In this document: positions 1 to 7,928 of the stretch, piece after piece
Layout: each line of letters opens with the position of its first letter
How positions within the stretch are numbered: the first letter of the stretch is position 1
Assembly: GCF_015624505.1 (NCBI RefSeq)
Contig: NZ_CP061379.1
Coordinates: 3,472,001-3,536,000, forward strand
Source: Bradyrhizobium commune
Lineage (GTDB): Bacteria > Pseudomonadota > Alphaproteobacteria > Rhizobiales > Xanthobacteraceae
Length of the DNA: 64,000 nucleotides
Direction: 5' to 3'
Translations under genes and position numbers: made by a program
The notes under the pieces: model-generated
The model's database searches: none
The model's input: the letters and a program-made list of their open reading frames with translations, nothing else
Told to the model about the DNA's origin: nothing

Positions 1-548
1 AGAAAGTCACGGTGCTCGGCACCGCATCGGGCGACGCCATCACGCTGTCAGCGCTCACGCTCGCCAGGCATCTAGCCCGCGATGCGCGGGTCGTCGTGGT
101 TGATCTCGCGGCATCGTCGCCGGCGATTGCCGCTGTCTCCGTCGATGCCACGTCGCCCGGTCTTGCCGAGTTGATGCAGGGCGAGGCGTCGTTCGCGCAG
201 ATCATCACCCGGGACAAGCTCTCGCGGCTGCATCTGGTGATGGCCGGCCGTCCCGGCTTCGACCGCAGCCTGCTGCAGTCGCCGCGGGTGACCCTTGCGA
301 TTGACGCCTTGCTGCGTGCCTATGACCACGTGCTGATCGACGCCGGCAGCGCCTCAGACTTGCCCGCTGAACTCCTGACGTCCGGTGCCCGCGCCGTCGT
401 GGTGCCCGATGCGTCGATGGCGCCGGACGCGCGCACGCTGATGTGCGAGCAGCTCAAGGCCGTTGGTTTCAGCGAGGTGACGATGCTGAGCAGGCCGGTG
501 CAGCCGTCGGATGCCGGCGAGCCCACCCCGCGCGTCGTGGCGGCGTGA
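1..548 (+). CDS. C-terminal part of an exopolysaccharide chain-length / tyrosine-kinase-like protein (partial)
   Basis: The frame is open from the first bases of the window, so the start lies upstream; the GTG at 12 is not taken as a start. The roughly 180 visible residues have the fold pattern of the cytoplasmic BY-kinase/MinD-like domain of Wzc/GumC/CpsD proteins: a beta-strand and loop (VTVLGTASGDAITLSA), a Walker A'-like VVVVDLAAS and a Walker B-like HVLIDAGSA. The P-loop has no GK[ST], so ATP binding and autophosphorylation are doubtful, and there is no C-terminal Tyr cluster; the protein ends in TPRVVAA. Family members control polymer length in polysaccharide export at the inner membrane. 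The two following genes (acyltransferase, deacetylase-like) support an EPS locus. The family is fairly sure; the lack of kinase activity is inferred. Confidence 0.7.
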   Translation, partial: KVTVLGTASGDAITLSALTLARHLARDARVVVVDLAASSPAIAAVSVDATSPGLAELMQGEASFAQIITRDKLSRLHLVMAGRPGFDRSLLQSPRVTLAIDALLRAYDHVLIDAGSASDLPAELLTSGARAVVVPDASMAPDARTLMCEQLKAVGFSEVTMLSRPVQPSDAGEPTPRVVAA

Positions 549-556
549 TCTCGCTT

Positions 557-710
557 TCCCTCTCCCCTTGTGGGAGAGGGTGGCTCGTCGCGCTAGCGAC
601 GAGACGGGTGAGGGGTCTCTCTCCGCATGTGAGCCTCTCTGAGTTCGACTCGTTGATGCAACCCCTCATCCGGCGCTTCGCGCCACCTTCTCCCACAAGG
701 GGAGAAGGGA
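557..710. repeat. MITE-like palindromic intergenic repeat
   Basis: The left arm (about 557-584) and right arm (about 682-710) are near-perfect inverted copies built on CTCCCCTTGTGGGAGA. Inside them, GGGTGAGGGG (606-615) faces CCCCTCATCC (662-671), and small hairpins lie in between. The whole could fold into one long cruciform or RNA stem. A second element with the same design (a CCTCTCCC...GGGAGAGG arm and an inner GGGTGAGGGG) lies at 56738-56892. No ORF of its own is credible. Confidence 0.8.
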
Positions 711-746
711 AGGGATCGCGGATGGATATTGGAAAGCTCGGGACGT

Positions 747-1928
747 CTAGCCGAATGCCCGGCGCAGCCTCTGCGCCAGGTCGAACAGCATCTGGTTCTG
801 CTTTATCAATCGCTTGCCGCGGTTGACCGATGACATCGCCATCGCGGCGAGCTTGCCGCGCGAGGTCAGCGGGACGAAGCTGTCGAAGATGTCTTCGTCA
901 CCCTTGCAGAACATCCGCTTGTAGTCGTCCGAGCCGATGCCGAGGTCGAGTGACCGGTAGCCGCACTCGGCATAGCGGTCGATGATGTTGCGCATCAGGA
1001 TCAGGCCGGGGCTGTGGCGGGCCTGCTCCGACAGGGTGTAGGTGTTGAACATCATCGAGAAGCGCTGGCCGTCGGCGACGCCAGCGAAGATTGCGATGAT
1101 TTCATCGTCGCATTCGAGCGCGTGGATGTCGATGACGCGGCCTTCGCCGCGCGGCGCAAGGCAGGCACTGCGGACGAACTGCTCGACACCCGGCTCCGCG
1201 AAGACGTTCGGCAGTTTCTGCTCCGCCATTCTCACCGGCTTGATGCGGAAGAACCAGTCGAGCAGGCGGGTGACGTCCGCGTCCGTGGTGGCAAGGTGAT
1301 AACGATAGCCGGCGAGCGCCTGGAGCTTCTTCTCCTTGCTTTTGAGGCGGCGGCGGAAGGAATTGCTGATGCGCGACTCGGGCGAGCCGCCGGGCTCCAT
1401 CACCAGCAGAGGGCAGCCGTTGATCGCGCTCTGCCGCGGCAACAGTGCGAACGGGTTCTGTTGCTCATGCCAATGCAATGGCTGCTGCGTGAGCGCCAGC
1501 ACGTCGATATGCGCGCGCAGCGGCGCAAGGAGTACATCGAGATCGGCCGAAATGGCCTGGGCCGCGAACTCGGCGTTCCACAGTCCCATGTTGAAGGTCG
1601 TATGCTTGCCGCCCATGAAGCAGCCCGTGCGCACGCCGTGGCTCTGGCGCAGCGCGAGCGGTAGCAGCGCGAGCGGTCTTTGCTCCGCATCACGGGCGAT
1701 AACAATGAAGGGCCGGGCGCCTTCGCCGGCCCCGACCAGGCGTTGCCACGGACCGAGCAGGTCGAATTGTTGATAGGGCGTGGAGAGGTGACCGGGGTCT
1801 TCGAAGGCGCGCCAGACCGGCTCGGCGGCGTCGAGATCGGAAACGATGTCGACATGCGCGATGCGGCTCGCTTTCGACCGCGCTGGCGCTTCTGCCGTCC
1901 GGCTTTGCATCGCCGCAGCCATGGTCAT
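747..1928 (-). CDS. FemAB/CelD-type GNAT acyltransferase (BioF2-like)
   Basis: A 393-residue protein. The C-terminal half matches the GNAT_6/BioF2-like acetyltransferase pattern of CelD/FemAB proteins: an FRRRLKSKEKKL basic helix, IDIHALECDDEIIAIFAG, and the late motif DLGIGSDDYKRMF. These enzymes usually transfer acyl or aminoacyl groups to sugars or surface polymers and are common in EPS clusters. I chose the ATG at 1928 because the upstream in-frame extension (to 2066) overlaps the divergent gene and reads as non-coding. It is divergent from the deacetylase-like gene with about 65 bases between them, so a shared promoter region is likely. The substrate is unknown. Confidence 0.78.
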   Translation of the reverse strand: MTMAAAMQSRTAEAPARSKASRIAHVDIVSDLDAAEPVWRAFEDPGHLSTPYQQFDLLGPWQRLVGAGEGARPFIVIARDAEQRPLALLPLALRQSHGVRTGCFMGGKHTTFNMGLWNAEFAAQAISADLDVLLAPLRAHIDVLALTQQPLHWHEQQNPFALLPRQSAINGCPLLVMEPGGSPESRISNSFRRRLKSKEKKLQALAGYRYHLATTDADVTRLLDWFFRIKPVRMAEQKLPNVFAEPGVEQFVRSACLAPRGEGRVIDIHALECDDEIIAIFAGVADGQRFSMMFNTYTLSEQARHSPGLILMRNIIDRYAECGYRSLDLGIGSDDYKRMFCKGDEDIFDSFVPLTSRGKLAAMAMSSVNRGKRLIKQNQMLFDLAQRLRRAFG

Positions 1929-1993
1929 TCGCGGAACCTGTCGAGAAATCGAAAATATGCGTATTTCGGCCTGAGGCCGAGCTTTGCAAAGAA

Positions 1994-3103
1994 ATGTCAA
2001 CAAAGGGTAATGACTATGGGAGAAGGAACAGGCCGCCGGCGAACGCAAGGGTGGGATATTTGGCATCCGATGACAGATGGCTGGAGCGGTTGCGGCTCGA
2101 GCTGGCCTGGTTCACCGGCCAGCCGCTGCTGCGCAGCCGCGGTGCCGGTGCCATTCTGCGCTTCGCACGGGTGCGACCGCGGCGGAGCGGAGCATTCCAG
2201 CCGTTGCGCGACAGCGAGATCTCGCCGCAATTCCTCGATCGTGCCATTCGCGCGCTGAAGCGCTGGAAGTATGACTTCCTCGGCATGGACGAGGTCTGCC
2301 GGCGCGCGGTGACATTGCCCGAGAAGCGGCGCTTCGTGGCACTCACCTTCGACGGGGCCAACAAGGATCTCATCAGCTACGCCTATCCAGTGCTGGCGCG
2401 CCACGCCGTGCCCTTTACCGTCTACGTTCCCACCGCCTTTCCGGACGGCGTCGGCGAGGCCTGGTGGCTCGGGCTCGAACAGGTCATCGCGCGCGAGAGT
2501 CGGATCAGCCTGATGATGGGTGAGAAGGAGCAGCGCTTCACCGTCATCGGCAATGCGGAGAAGCAGGCGCTGTTCTCGTTCGTCGAAGGCTGGTTGCGCT
2601 CGCTGTCGCCGGCGGATTTGTCCGCTGCGATCGCCGATCTCTGCACGCGCTATCGCATCGACCTCGCCGCGCTGTCGCGCGAGGCGTCGATGGATTGGCA
2701 GGATCTGGCGAGGCTGGCGGACGATCCGCTCGTCACGATCGGCAGCGCAACCGTGAACTATCCCGTTCTTGCCAACATGAAGGATACAGCCGCGCTGCGC
2801 GAGATGACCATGGGCAAGGCAGTGGCTGAAGCGGCCTTCCGTCGCGAGATCCGGCATCTGGCGTTCCCGGTTGGCGATCGCGCCTCGTTTCGGCGCAGTC
2901 ACGTCGTCATGGCCGAGGAGGCAGGCTTCGGCAGCGCGGTGTCGACCATTCCCGGGATCGTCGATGCGGAGGGGCGCACCAATCTGCACGCGCTGCCGCG
3001 CATTCCCTGGGACGGCCGCATGCGCTCGCTCCGGATGATGCGCGTGCTGGTGTCGGGAATTGCCTTTGCGCCGGTGAAACCGACAGGTAGCGCTACGAGC
3101 TAG
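1994..3103 (+). CDS. Polysaccharide deacetylase (NodB-fold) family protein, catalytic residues replaced
   Basis: A 369-residue protein of the carbohydrate esterase 4 / NodB-homology type. The first motif, normally TFDDG, reads TFDG at residues 118-121 (ALTFDGANKD), so the metal-binding second Asp is missing. The second motif, normally SHTxxHP, reads SATVNYP at 251-257, so both metal-binding histidines are replaced by Ala and Tyr. The fold is recognisable (VLARHAVPFTVYVPTAF, HLAFPVGDR), but metal-dependent deacetylation looks impossible. It may instead bind polysaccharide or act as a scaffold. It lies beside an acyltransferase and a Wzc-like gene, so EPS modification or export is the likely context. 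The start at 1994 is the first ATG; a later start near residue 20 cannot be excluded. Confidence 0.75.
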   Translation: MSTKGNDYGRRNRPPANARVGYLASDDRWLERLRLELAWFTGQPLLRSRGAGAILRFARVRPRRSGAFQPLRDSEISPQFLDRAIRALKRWKYDFLGMDEVCRRAVTLPEKRRFVALTFDGANKDLISYAYPVLARHAVPFTVYVPTAFPDGVGEAWWLGLEQVIARESRISLMMGEKEQRFTVIGNAEKQALFSFVEGWLRSLSPADLSAAIADLCTRYRIDLAALSREASMDWQDLARLADDPLVTIGSATVNYPVLANMKDTAALREMTMGKAVAEAAFRREIRHLAFPVGDRASFRRSHVVMAEEAGFGSAVSTIPGIVDAEGRTNLHALPRIPWDGRMRSLRMMRVLVSGIAFAPVKPTGSATS

Positions 3104-3106
3104 GCT

Positions 3107-3328
3107 CTACGAGCTGGATTTGGCCCGATCGGACCGCTGCATCCAGCTCACGATCGGCATCGCCGGCAGGACCCAGCCCATTCCGACCGCGACGTAATAG
3201 ATCGCCTGTCGCCAGCCGGACTCGGCGATCCAGGGCATCTGCGCGGCCGCCATGCCGAGCAGGGCCCAGACCGTGGCCAGCACCAGGAGCAGAATGGCGC
3301 CGAGGAACTTTCGGGTGCGGATTGTCAT
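3107..3328 (-). CDS. DUF2842 family small membrane protein
   Basis: A 73-residue protein when started at the ATG at 3328 (an upstream in-frame ATG at 3352 is less typical for the family). It has two hydrophobic segments (ILLLVLATVWALLGMAAAQ and AIYYVAVGMGWVLPAMPIV) and a basic N-terminus (MTIRTRKF), the pattern of the DUF2842 proteins of alphaproteobacteria. Function is unknown. It is divergent from ctaA, the usual neighbourhood in rhizobia, and ends almost directly against the deacetylase-like gene on the other strand. Confidence 0.7.
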   Translation of the reverse strand: MTIRTRKFLGAILLLVLATVWALLGMAAAQMPWIAESGWRQAIYYVAVGMGWVLPAMPIVSWMQRSDRAKSSS

Positions 3329-3432
3329 AGCGGTTTGTTGCGGCTTTTGCATAACTTGCGCTGCGGGAGCGGGGGACTATAAGGGGCACGCAGTCCTGTT
3401 CAAGCCTCTTTGGTTGCCGGTTTAACCCCGAA

Positions 3433-4515
3433 ATGACGACGGTTTCCGCCCCTTCCGAGCCGCATCGCGCCGTGCGCTGGTGGCTCGTGTCCGTCGCCGC
3501 GCTGATCGCGCTGATGGTGCTGGTCGGCGGTGCAACGCGGTTGACGGAATCCGGCCTCTCCATCGTCGAGTGGAAGCCGGTGACGGGCAGTGTGCCGCCG
3601 CTGTCGGAAGCGCAGTGGACCGACGCGTTCGAGGCCTACAAGAAGATCCCGCAATATCGCGAGCTCAACGCCGGCATGAGCCTGTCCGAGTTCAAGGAGA
3701 TTTTCTGGTGGGAATGGAGCCACCGGCTGCTCGGCCGTTTCATCGGCGTCGCCTATTTGCTCCCGTTCCTGTTCTTCCTGTGGCGCGGAGGTCTGTCGGG
3801 CGAGTTGAAGCGCAGGCTGTGGCTGCTGTTCGCGCTCGGCGGACTCCAGGGCGCGGTCGGCTGGTGGATGGTGGCCTCGGGCCTCACCGAACGCGTCGAG
3901 GTGTCGCAATATCGGCTGGCGACGCATCTGGTGCTGGCGCTGCTGATCTTTGCCGGCATCGTCTGGACGGTCCGGCGGCTTGCCGAGCGGCCGCAGCTCG
4001 CCACGTCCACGCGGCTGCGCTTCACGAGCGCGCTGCTTCTCGTCGTGACCTTCGTGCAGATCTATTTCGGCGCGCTGGTCGCGGGCCTGCGCGCAGGCCG
4101 TGCCTACAACACCTGGCCCACAATCGACGGCGCCTTCATTCCATCCGCAGAGCGGCTGTGGTTCGAGACGCCGTGGTGGCGCAACATGTTCGACAATGTG
4201 CTGACCGTGCAGTTCGAGCACCGCATGACCGCCTATGCGCTGTTCGTGCTGGCGGCACTGCATGCGGTCGACGCGGTGCGCTCGCATGCAGGCCCAGCGG
4301 CGCGTGGCGCGCTTTGGCTGTTGGCGGCTGTCAGTCTGCAAGCGGTGCTCGGCATCCTCACGCTGCTCAACCAGGTCCCGATTGACCTCGCGCTGTCGCA
4401 TCAGGCGGTCGCGATCGTGGTGCTGACGCTTGCGGTGATGCAGGCGGAACGACTCGCCTCGCGGCATTCGACCGAGATGCAGTCGCGCGCGGTTCCGGTC
4501 GGTCAGCCCGGCTGA
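3433..4515 (+). CDS. ctaA: Heme A synthase (COX15/CtaA)
   Basis: A 360-residue integral membrane protein that converts heme O to heme A for aa3-type cytochrome oxidase. About eight transmembrane segments are visible. Conserved family motifs are [18 protein letters not shown] near the N-terminus, [10 protein letters not shown] with a heme-ligand His, [20 protein letters not shown] and [11 protein letters not shown], giving the paired His expected in each half of the COX15 fold. The length is normal. It ends exactly where the convergent small secreted-protein gene ends (4515/4516), with no terminator hairpin visible between them. Confidence 0.93.
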   Translation: MTTVSAPSEPHRAVRWWLVSVAALIALMVLVGGATRLTESGLSIVEWKPVTGSVPPLSEAQWTDAFEAYKKIPQYRELNAGMSLSEFKEIFWWEWSHRLLGRFIGVAYLLPFLFFLWRGGLSGELKRRLWLLFALGGLQGAVGWWMVASGLTERVEVSQYRLATHLVLALLIFAGIVWTVRRLAERPQLATSTRLRFTSALLLVVTFVQIYFGALVAGLRAGRAYNTWPTIDGAFIPSAERLWFETPWWRNMFDNVLTVQFEHRMTAYALFVLAALHAVDAVRSHAGPAARGALWLLAAVSLQAVLGILTLLNQVPIDLALSHQAVAIVVLTLAVMQAERLASRHSTEMQSRAVPVGQPG

Positions 4516-4860
4516 TCAGCAATAGCCGTAGATGCCGCACGAATAGGGCAGCCGCCAGAAATAGTCGACCTGCTTCCCGCCGTAGTACGAGCCCTGATAG
4601 TCGTAGTCCCAGGGACGGCCGTAGTAGCCGGGCAGCGTGTGCGAGCCGGGCAGGAGCGGGGTGCCCGGCAGGTTGCGGATGTAGCTGCCGATGCCATAGG
4701 CCGGCGAGATCAGCGCATCCGGATCGGTCTCGACATAAACCTTAGGCGGCTCCGGCGGTGGAGCGACGGCCCGCCGCCTCGGCGTCGCCGGTAAATCGGC
4801 GGCAACAGCGGCTGAGACCGTCAGCATCGCCGCAAGGGCAGGTACCATCCAGCGCAGCAT
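4516..4860 (-). CDS. Small secreted protein rich in Tyr, Gly and Pro, function unknown
   Basis: A 114-residue protein with a clear Sec signal peptide (MLRWMVPALAAMLTVSAAVA, cleavage expected after AVAA). The mature part starts with a Pro-rich stretch (RRRAVAPPPEPPKV) and ends in an aromatic, glycine-rich tail containing GYYGRPWDYDYQGSYYGG and two Cys (CGIYGYC) that could form a disulphide. No catalytic motif is seen. Similar small periplasmic proteins are common and uncharacterised in Bradyrhizobium. It is convergent with ctaA; nothing links them functionally. Confidence 0.65.
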   Translation of the reverse strand: MLRWMVPALAAMLTVSAAVAADLPATPRRRAVAPPPEPPKVYVETDPDALISPAYGIGSYIRNLPGTPLLPGSHTLPGYYGRPWDYDYQGSYYGGKQVDYFWRLPYSCGIYGYC

Positions 4861-4970
4861 CGTCGGCTCCGAATCAAAACAGGGCGATCCAGGGACGATG
4901 CATACGGCAGATATGGTTAATGACTGTTAACCGGGGCCGTTCCGGGGCGCACTTTCATGTGCCCCGCAGA

Positions 4971-5723
4971 TCAGGCAGGAAACGTCCTGACGGGCGTGAC
5001 GATCGCATCGAATTGAATCGATACCCTGTTCTTCAGGACGTGTTGGATAACCTCTGTTTCTGACTTCTCGAAGAATTCTTCCCAGTTCTCGGATTGACCA
5101 AACTCTCTCTCGAAATCGATCTCGGCGAACTTTCCAATGAAGACGCCGGTCACGTCCGACTCCCTGTTCTTTGCGAACAAATGTTTTTGTCTCGACTTTT
5201 TCATGTACAGGCTGATCATGCGGAGAGCCTTGTAGACCAGCGTGCTGTCGTGAAAGAGAATGATCGCGTCGCTCTTCACCAGCGGAAGCGTCCACAAGAA
5301 ATCCCTGAAGCAGGCGACATCGGTGTGCTCTCCATCGATGAACGCAATCTCGAAATTGTTTTCCGCCCCTTGCAGCGAATCCACCGAGCCATCAAACGTC
5401 GTCAGCTTGGACGTCGGTATGCCACGAGAGACCAGATTACCGATCATCGTCTGATGTGTAATTCCGGAGTAGTCGTATTTGGCTCCCCTCTCATCCGGCT
5501 GTTGCCGGCCCCTTTCATCGATCGAAAGGACCGCTTTACATGCGGGGTCCATCAGAAACGGGGTCAGGCTTCCGCCAAGATACGAGCCGATTTCGACGTA
5601 AGAAAAGGACCCCAGGACTCTCTTGGTGAGAGCAATGGTCTGCAACAAGAACCGTTTGTCGTGCGCGCTTGTCTGTGAGGGAATTGGAAAAAGCGATCCG
5701 ATGTCCGGCGCGGCAATATTCAT
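4971..5723 (-). CDS. Class I SAM-dependent methyltransferase-like protein, low GC
   Basis: About 250 residues from the ATG at 5723 (an in-frame extension to 5837 is possible but looks non-coding). A Rossmann-type methyltransferase is suggested by YVEIGSYLGGSLTPFL (motif I, E/GxGxG-like), VLSIDERG, and IAFIDGEHTDVACFRDF followed by IILFHDS, which is the Methyltransf_24/cephalosporin hydroxylase-like pattern. The substrate is unknown; relatives often sit in surface-polysaccharide loci. Base composition is clearly lower in GC than neighbouring genes (some 60-base lines are under half G+C), and AT-rich codons are used, which suggests recent acquisition. Confidence 0.62.
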   Translation of the reverse strand: MNIAAPDIGSLFPIPSQTSAHDKRFLLQTIALTKRVLGSFSYVEIGSYLGGSLTPFLMDPACKAVLSIDERGRQQPDERGAKYDYSGITHQTMIGNLVSRGIPTSKLTTFDGSVDSLQGAENNFEIAFIDGEHTDVACFRDFLWTLPLVKSDAIILFHDSTLVYKALRMISLYMKKSRQKHLFAKNRESDVTGVFIGKFAEIDFEREFGQSENWEEFFEKSETEVIQHVLKNRVSIQFDAIVTPVRTFPA

Positions 5724-5897
5724 GGCCTTCCTTGTACAGTCGCGAGTCGTGGGAGCGTTGGGCGACGGTAGCGATGGAAGCTGGCGCGGAGCCTTCGGCA
5801 GGACGCAGCGCCAGATCGCGGCGAAGACGGCAGGCAAAGGCGGCTCGGACGGGGGGTTCCCGTCCGAGCTGCGCGTGCGGTCGTGCTTCGAGGTTTT

Positions 5898-7178
5898 CTA
5901 TGCGGCCAGCGCCTGCTCGAGATCGGCGATCAGGTCTTCCTTGTCCTCGATGCCGATCGAGAGCCGCACCACGTCGGGACCGGCGCCCGATTTCACCTTG
6001 GCGGCGTCGTCGAGCTGGCTGTGCGTGGTCGAGGCCGGGTGGATGACCAGTGAGCGCGTGTCGCCGACATTGGCGAGATGCGAGAACAGCTGCAATTTCG
6101 AGACCAGGCCGACGCCGGCGTCATAGCCGCCCTTCAGGCTGAAGGTGAACACGGCGCCCGCGCCCTTCGGCGCATATTTGCGCGCGAGCTGGTTGTACTT
6201 GTCGCTCGGAAGCCCCGCATAGCTCACCGAGGCCACCGCCGGATGACCGGCGAGGAATTCGGCGACCGCCTTGGCATTGTCGCAGTGCTTCTGCATGCGC
6301 AGCGGCAGCGTCTCGATGCCGGTGAGGATCATGAAGGCGTTGAAGGGCGACAGCGCGGGGCCAAGATCGCGCAGGCCCAGCACGCGGCAGGCGATCGCGA
6401 AGGCGAAATTGCCGAACGTTTCCTGAAGGCGGATGCCGTGATATTCCGGCCGCGGCTCCGACAGCATCGGATATTTGCCGCCGGTCGACCAATCGAACGT
6501 GCCGGCATCGACGATGATGCCGCCGAGTGAATTGCCGTGGCCGCCCAAAAATTTCGTCAGCGAGTGCACGACGATGTCGGCGCCGTGATCGATCGGGCGG
6601 ATCAGGTAGGGCGAGGCCAGCGTGTTGTCGACGATCAGCGGCACGCCGGCCTTGGCTGCCACACTCGAGATCGCCTCGATGTCGGTGATGCTCCCCGCCG
6701 GATTGGCGATGGATTCGATGAAGATCGCTTTCGTGCGCGGCGTTACCGCGCGCTCGAAGCTCGCGATGTCATCGGGATCGGCCCACACCACGTTCCAGCC
6801 GAAGCTCTTGAACGCATGCGTGAACTGGTTGATCGAGCCGCCATAGAGTTTCCGCGCGGCGATGAATTCGTCGCCGGGCTGGAGCAGCTGCTGCAACACC
6901 ACGACCTGCGCGGCATGGCCGGAAGCAACGGCCAGCGCGGCCGTGCCGCCTTCGAGCGCGGCGACGCGCTCTTCCAGCACCGCATTGGTCGGATTGCCGA
7001 TGCGGGTGTAGATGTTGCCGAACGCCTGCAAGCCGAACAGCGAGGCGGCATGGTCGGCATCGTTGAAAACGAAAGACGTCGTCTGATAAATCGGGGTCGC
7101 GCGCGCACCGGTGGTGGGATCGGGCTGTGCACCGGCATGCACGGCAAGGGTCGAAAATCCCGGAAGGCGATCGCTCAT
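5898..7178 (-). CDS. metY: O-acetylhomoserine sulfhydrylase (aminocarboxypropyltransferase)
   Basis: A 426-residue PLP-dependent Cys/Met metabolism enzyme that makes homocysteine from O-acetylhomoserine and sulfide in the methionine pathway. The PLP lysine is Lys209 in HSLTKFLGGHG. Other family motifs are YTRIGNPT (phosphate and substrate binding), SGHAAQ and the C-terminal SLVIHPASTTH and RLSIGIED. The length fits MetY better than the shorter MetZ/MetB/MetC enzymes, although O-succinylhomoserine use cannot be excluded. It is followed on the same strand by no partner gene; a perfect hairpin lies in its leader. Confidence 0.9.
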   Translation of the reverse strand: MSDRLPGFSTLAVHAGAQPDPTTGARATPIYQTTSFVFNDADHAASLFGLQAFGNIYTRIGNPTNAVLEERVAALEGGTAALAVASGHAAQVVVLQQLLQPGDEFIAARKLYGGSINQFTHAFKSFGWNVVWADPDDIASFERAVTPRTKAIFIESIANPAGSITDIEAISSVAAKAGVPLIVDNTLASPYLIRPIDHGADIVVHSLTKFLGGHGNSLGGIIVDAGTFDWSTGGKYPMLSEPRPEYHGIRLQETFGNFAFAIACRVLGLRDLGPALSPFNAFMILTGIETLPLRMQKHCDNAKAVAEFLAGHPAVASVSYAGLPSDKYNQLARKYAPKGAGAVFTFSLKGGYDAGVGLVSKLQLFSHLANVGDTRSLVIHPASTTHSQLDDAAKVKSGAGPDVVRLSIGIEDKEDLIADLEQALAA

Positions 7179-7228
7179 TGAGGGCGTCCTGTTCTTGTGG
7201 TCTGAAATCGCGCGGCATGCTGATGGGC

Positions 7229-7256
7229 GAACCCGCTGCCGTCAAGGCGCGGGTTC
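7229..7256 (-). other. Stem-loop in the metY leader
   Basis: GAACCCGC and GCGGGTTC form a perfect 8-bp stem, extended by an inner GCC/GGC pairing. It lies between the end of the CoA-binding gene and metY on the minus strand. No T-tract follows. It could be a weak terminator of the upstream pair or a 5' leader structure of metY. I could not match it to the SAM-II consensus. Confidence 0.35.
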
Positions 7257-7316
7257 ACGTCGGAATGATCCTGCTGCCTATTGTCGCGTTCGCGAAAAGA
7301 ATCCTTCGCAATCGCG

Positions 7317-7928
7317 TCAGCTGTGCTCGCTCTTGTTTTTCGCGGCGCGATCCGAGGCGGCGGTGTCACCGCCGCCGACACTCATCCGATTGAGGGATAA
7401 CCGCATGCCCTGTGTCGGCGCCGGCGGCCGCTTGGAACTCAGCGTGCGCGTGTTGACGCCCATCCAGGAGATTTCCGACGACAGCCGGCCATATTCGATC
7501 TTGGGGCAGCGGTTCATCACGACCTTGATGCCGACCGATTCCGCCTTCGCCGCGGCGACATCGTCACGCGCGCCAAGCTGCATCCAGATCACCTTCGGCA
7601 GCGGATCCAGCATGAGCGCCTCTTCGACGACAGGCATGACGTGGCTCGAGTTGCGGAAGATGTCGATCATGTCGACGGGACGGCCGATATCGCTCAGCGA
7701 AGCGACGAACGGTTTTCCGAGCAGATCCTTGCCGACATGGCCGGGATTGACCGGGATCATGTCGTAGCCGCGCTGCGCCAGATATTTGAACGCGAAATAG
7801 CTCGGCCGCACATTCTGCGGCGATGCCCCGACCATCGCGATCGACTTCACGCTGTTGAGGATGCCGCGGATGTAACTGTCGGGATAGGCGTCGTGATTCA
7901 TCTGGCGTCTTTTCTTGTTGTCATTCAT
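7317..7928 (-). CDS. CoA-binding domain protein (YccU-like)
   Basis: A 203-residue protein with an N-terminal Rossmann fold of the CoA_binding family: IAMVGASPQNVRPSYFAF (nucleotide loop), YDMIPVNPGHVGKDLLG, DMIDIFRNSSHVMPVVEEA and KVIWMQLGARDD. Such proteins resemble the alpha-subunit CoA-binding domain of succinyl-CoA synthetase; their role is poorly defined. The C-terminal 40 residues are low-complexity. The start at 7928 overlaps the end of the crotonase gene (ATGAATGA), suggesting translational coupling; an alternative ATG at 7901 gives a more typical N-terminus (MNHDAYPDSYI). Confidence 0.8.
   Translation of the reverse strand: MNDNKKRRQMNHDAYPDSYIRGILNSVKSIAMVGASPQNVRPSYFAFKYLAQRGYDMIPVNPGHVGKDLLGKPFVASLSDIGRPVDMIDIFRNSSHVMPVVEEALMLDPLPKVIWMQLGARDDVAAAKAESVGIKVVMNRCPKIEYGRLSSEISWMGVNTRTLSSKRPPAPTQGMRLSLNRMSVGGGDTAASDRAAKNKSEHS

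Noticed and set aside
7179..7316. SAM-II riboswitch in front of metY
   Set aside because: The characteristic downstream element and pseudoknot pattern are not visible, so only a plain hairpin is reported.
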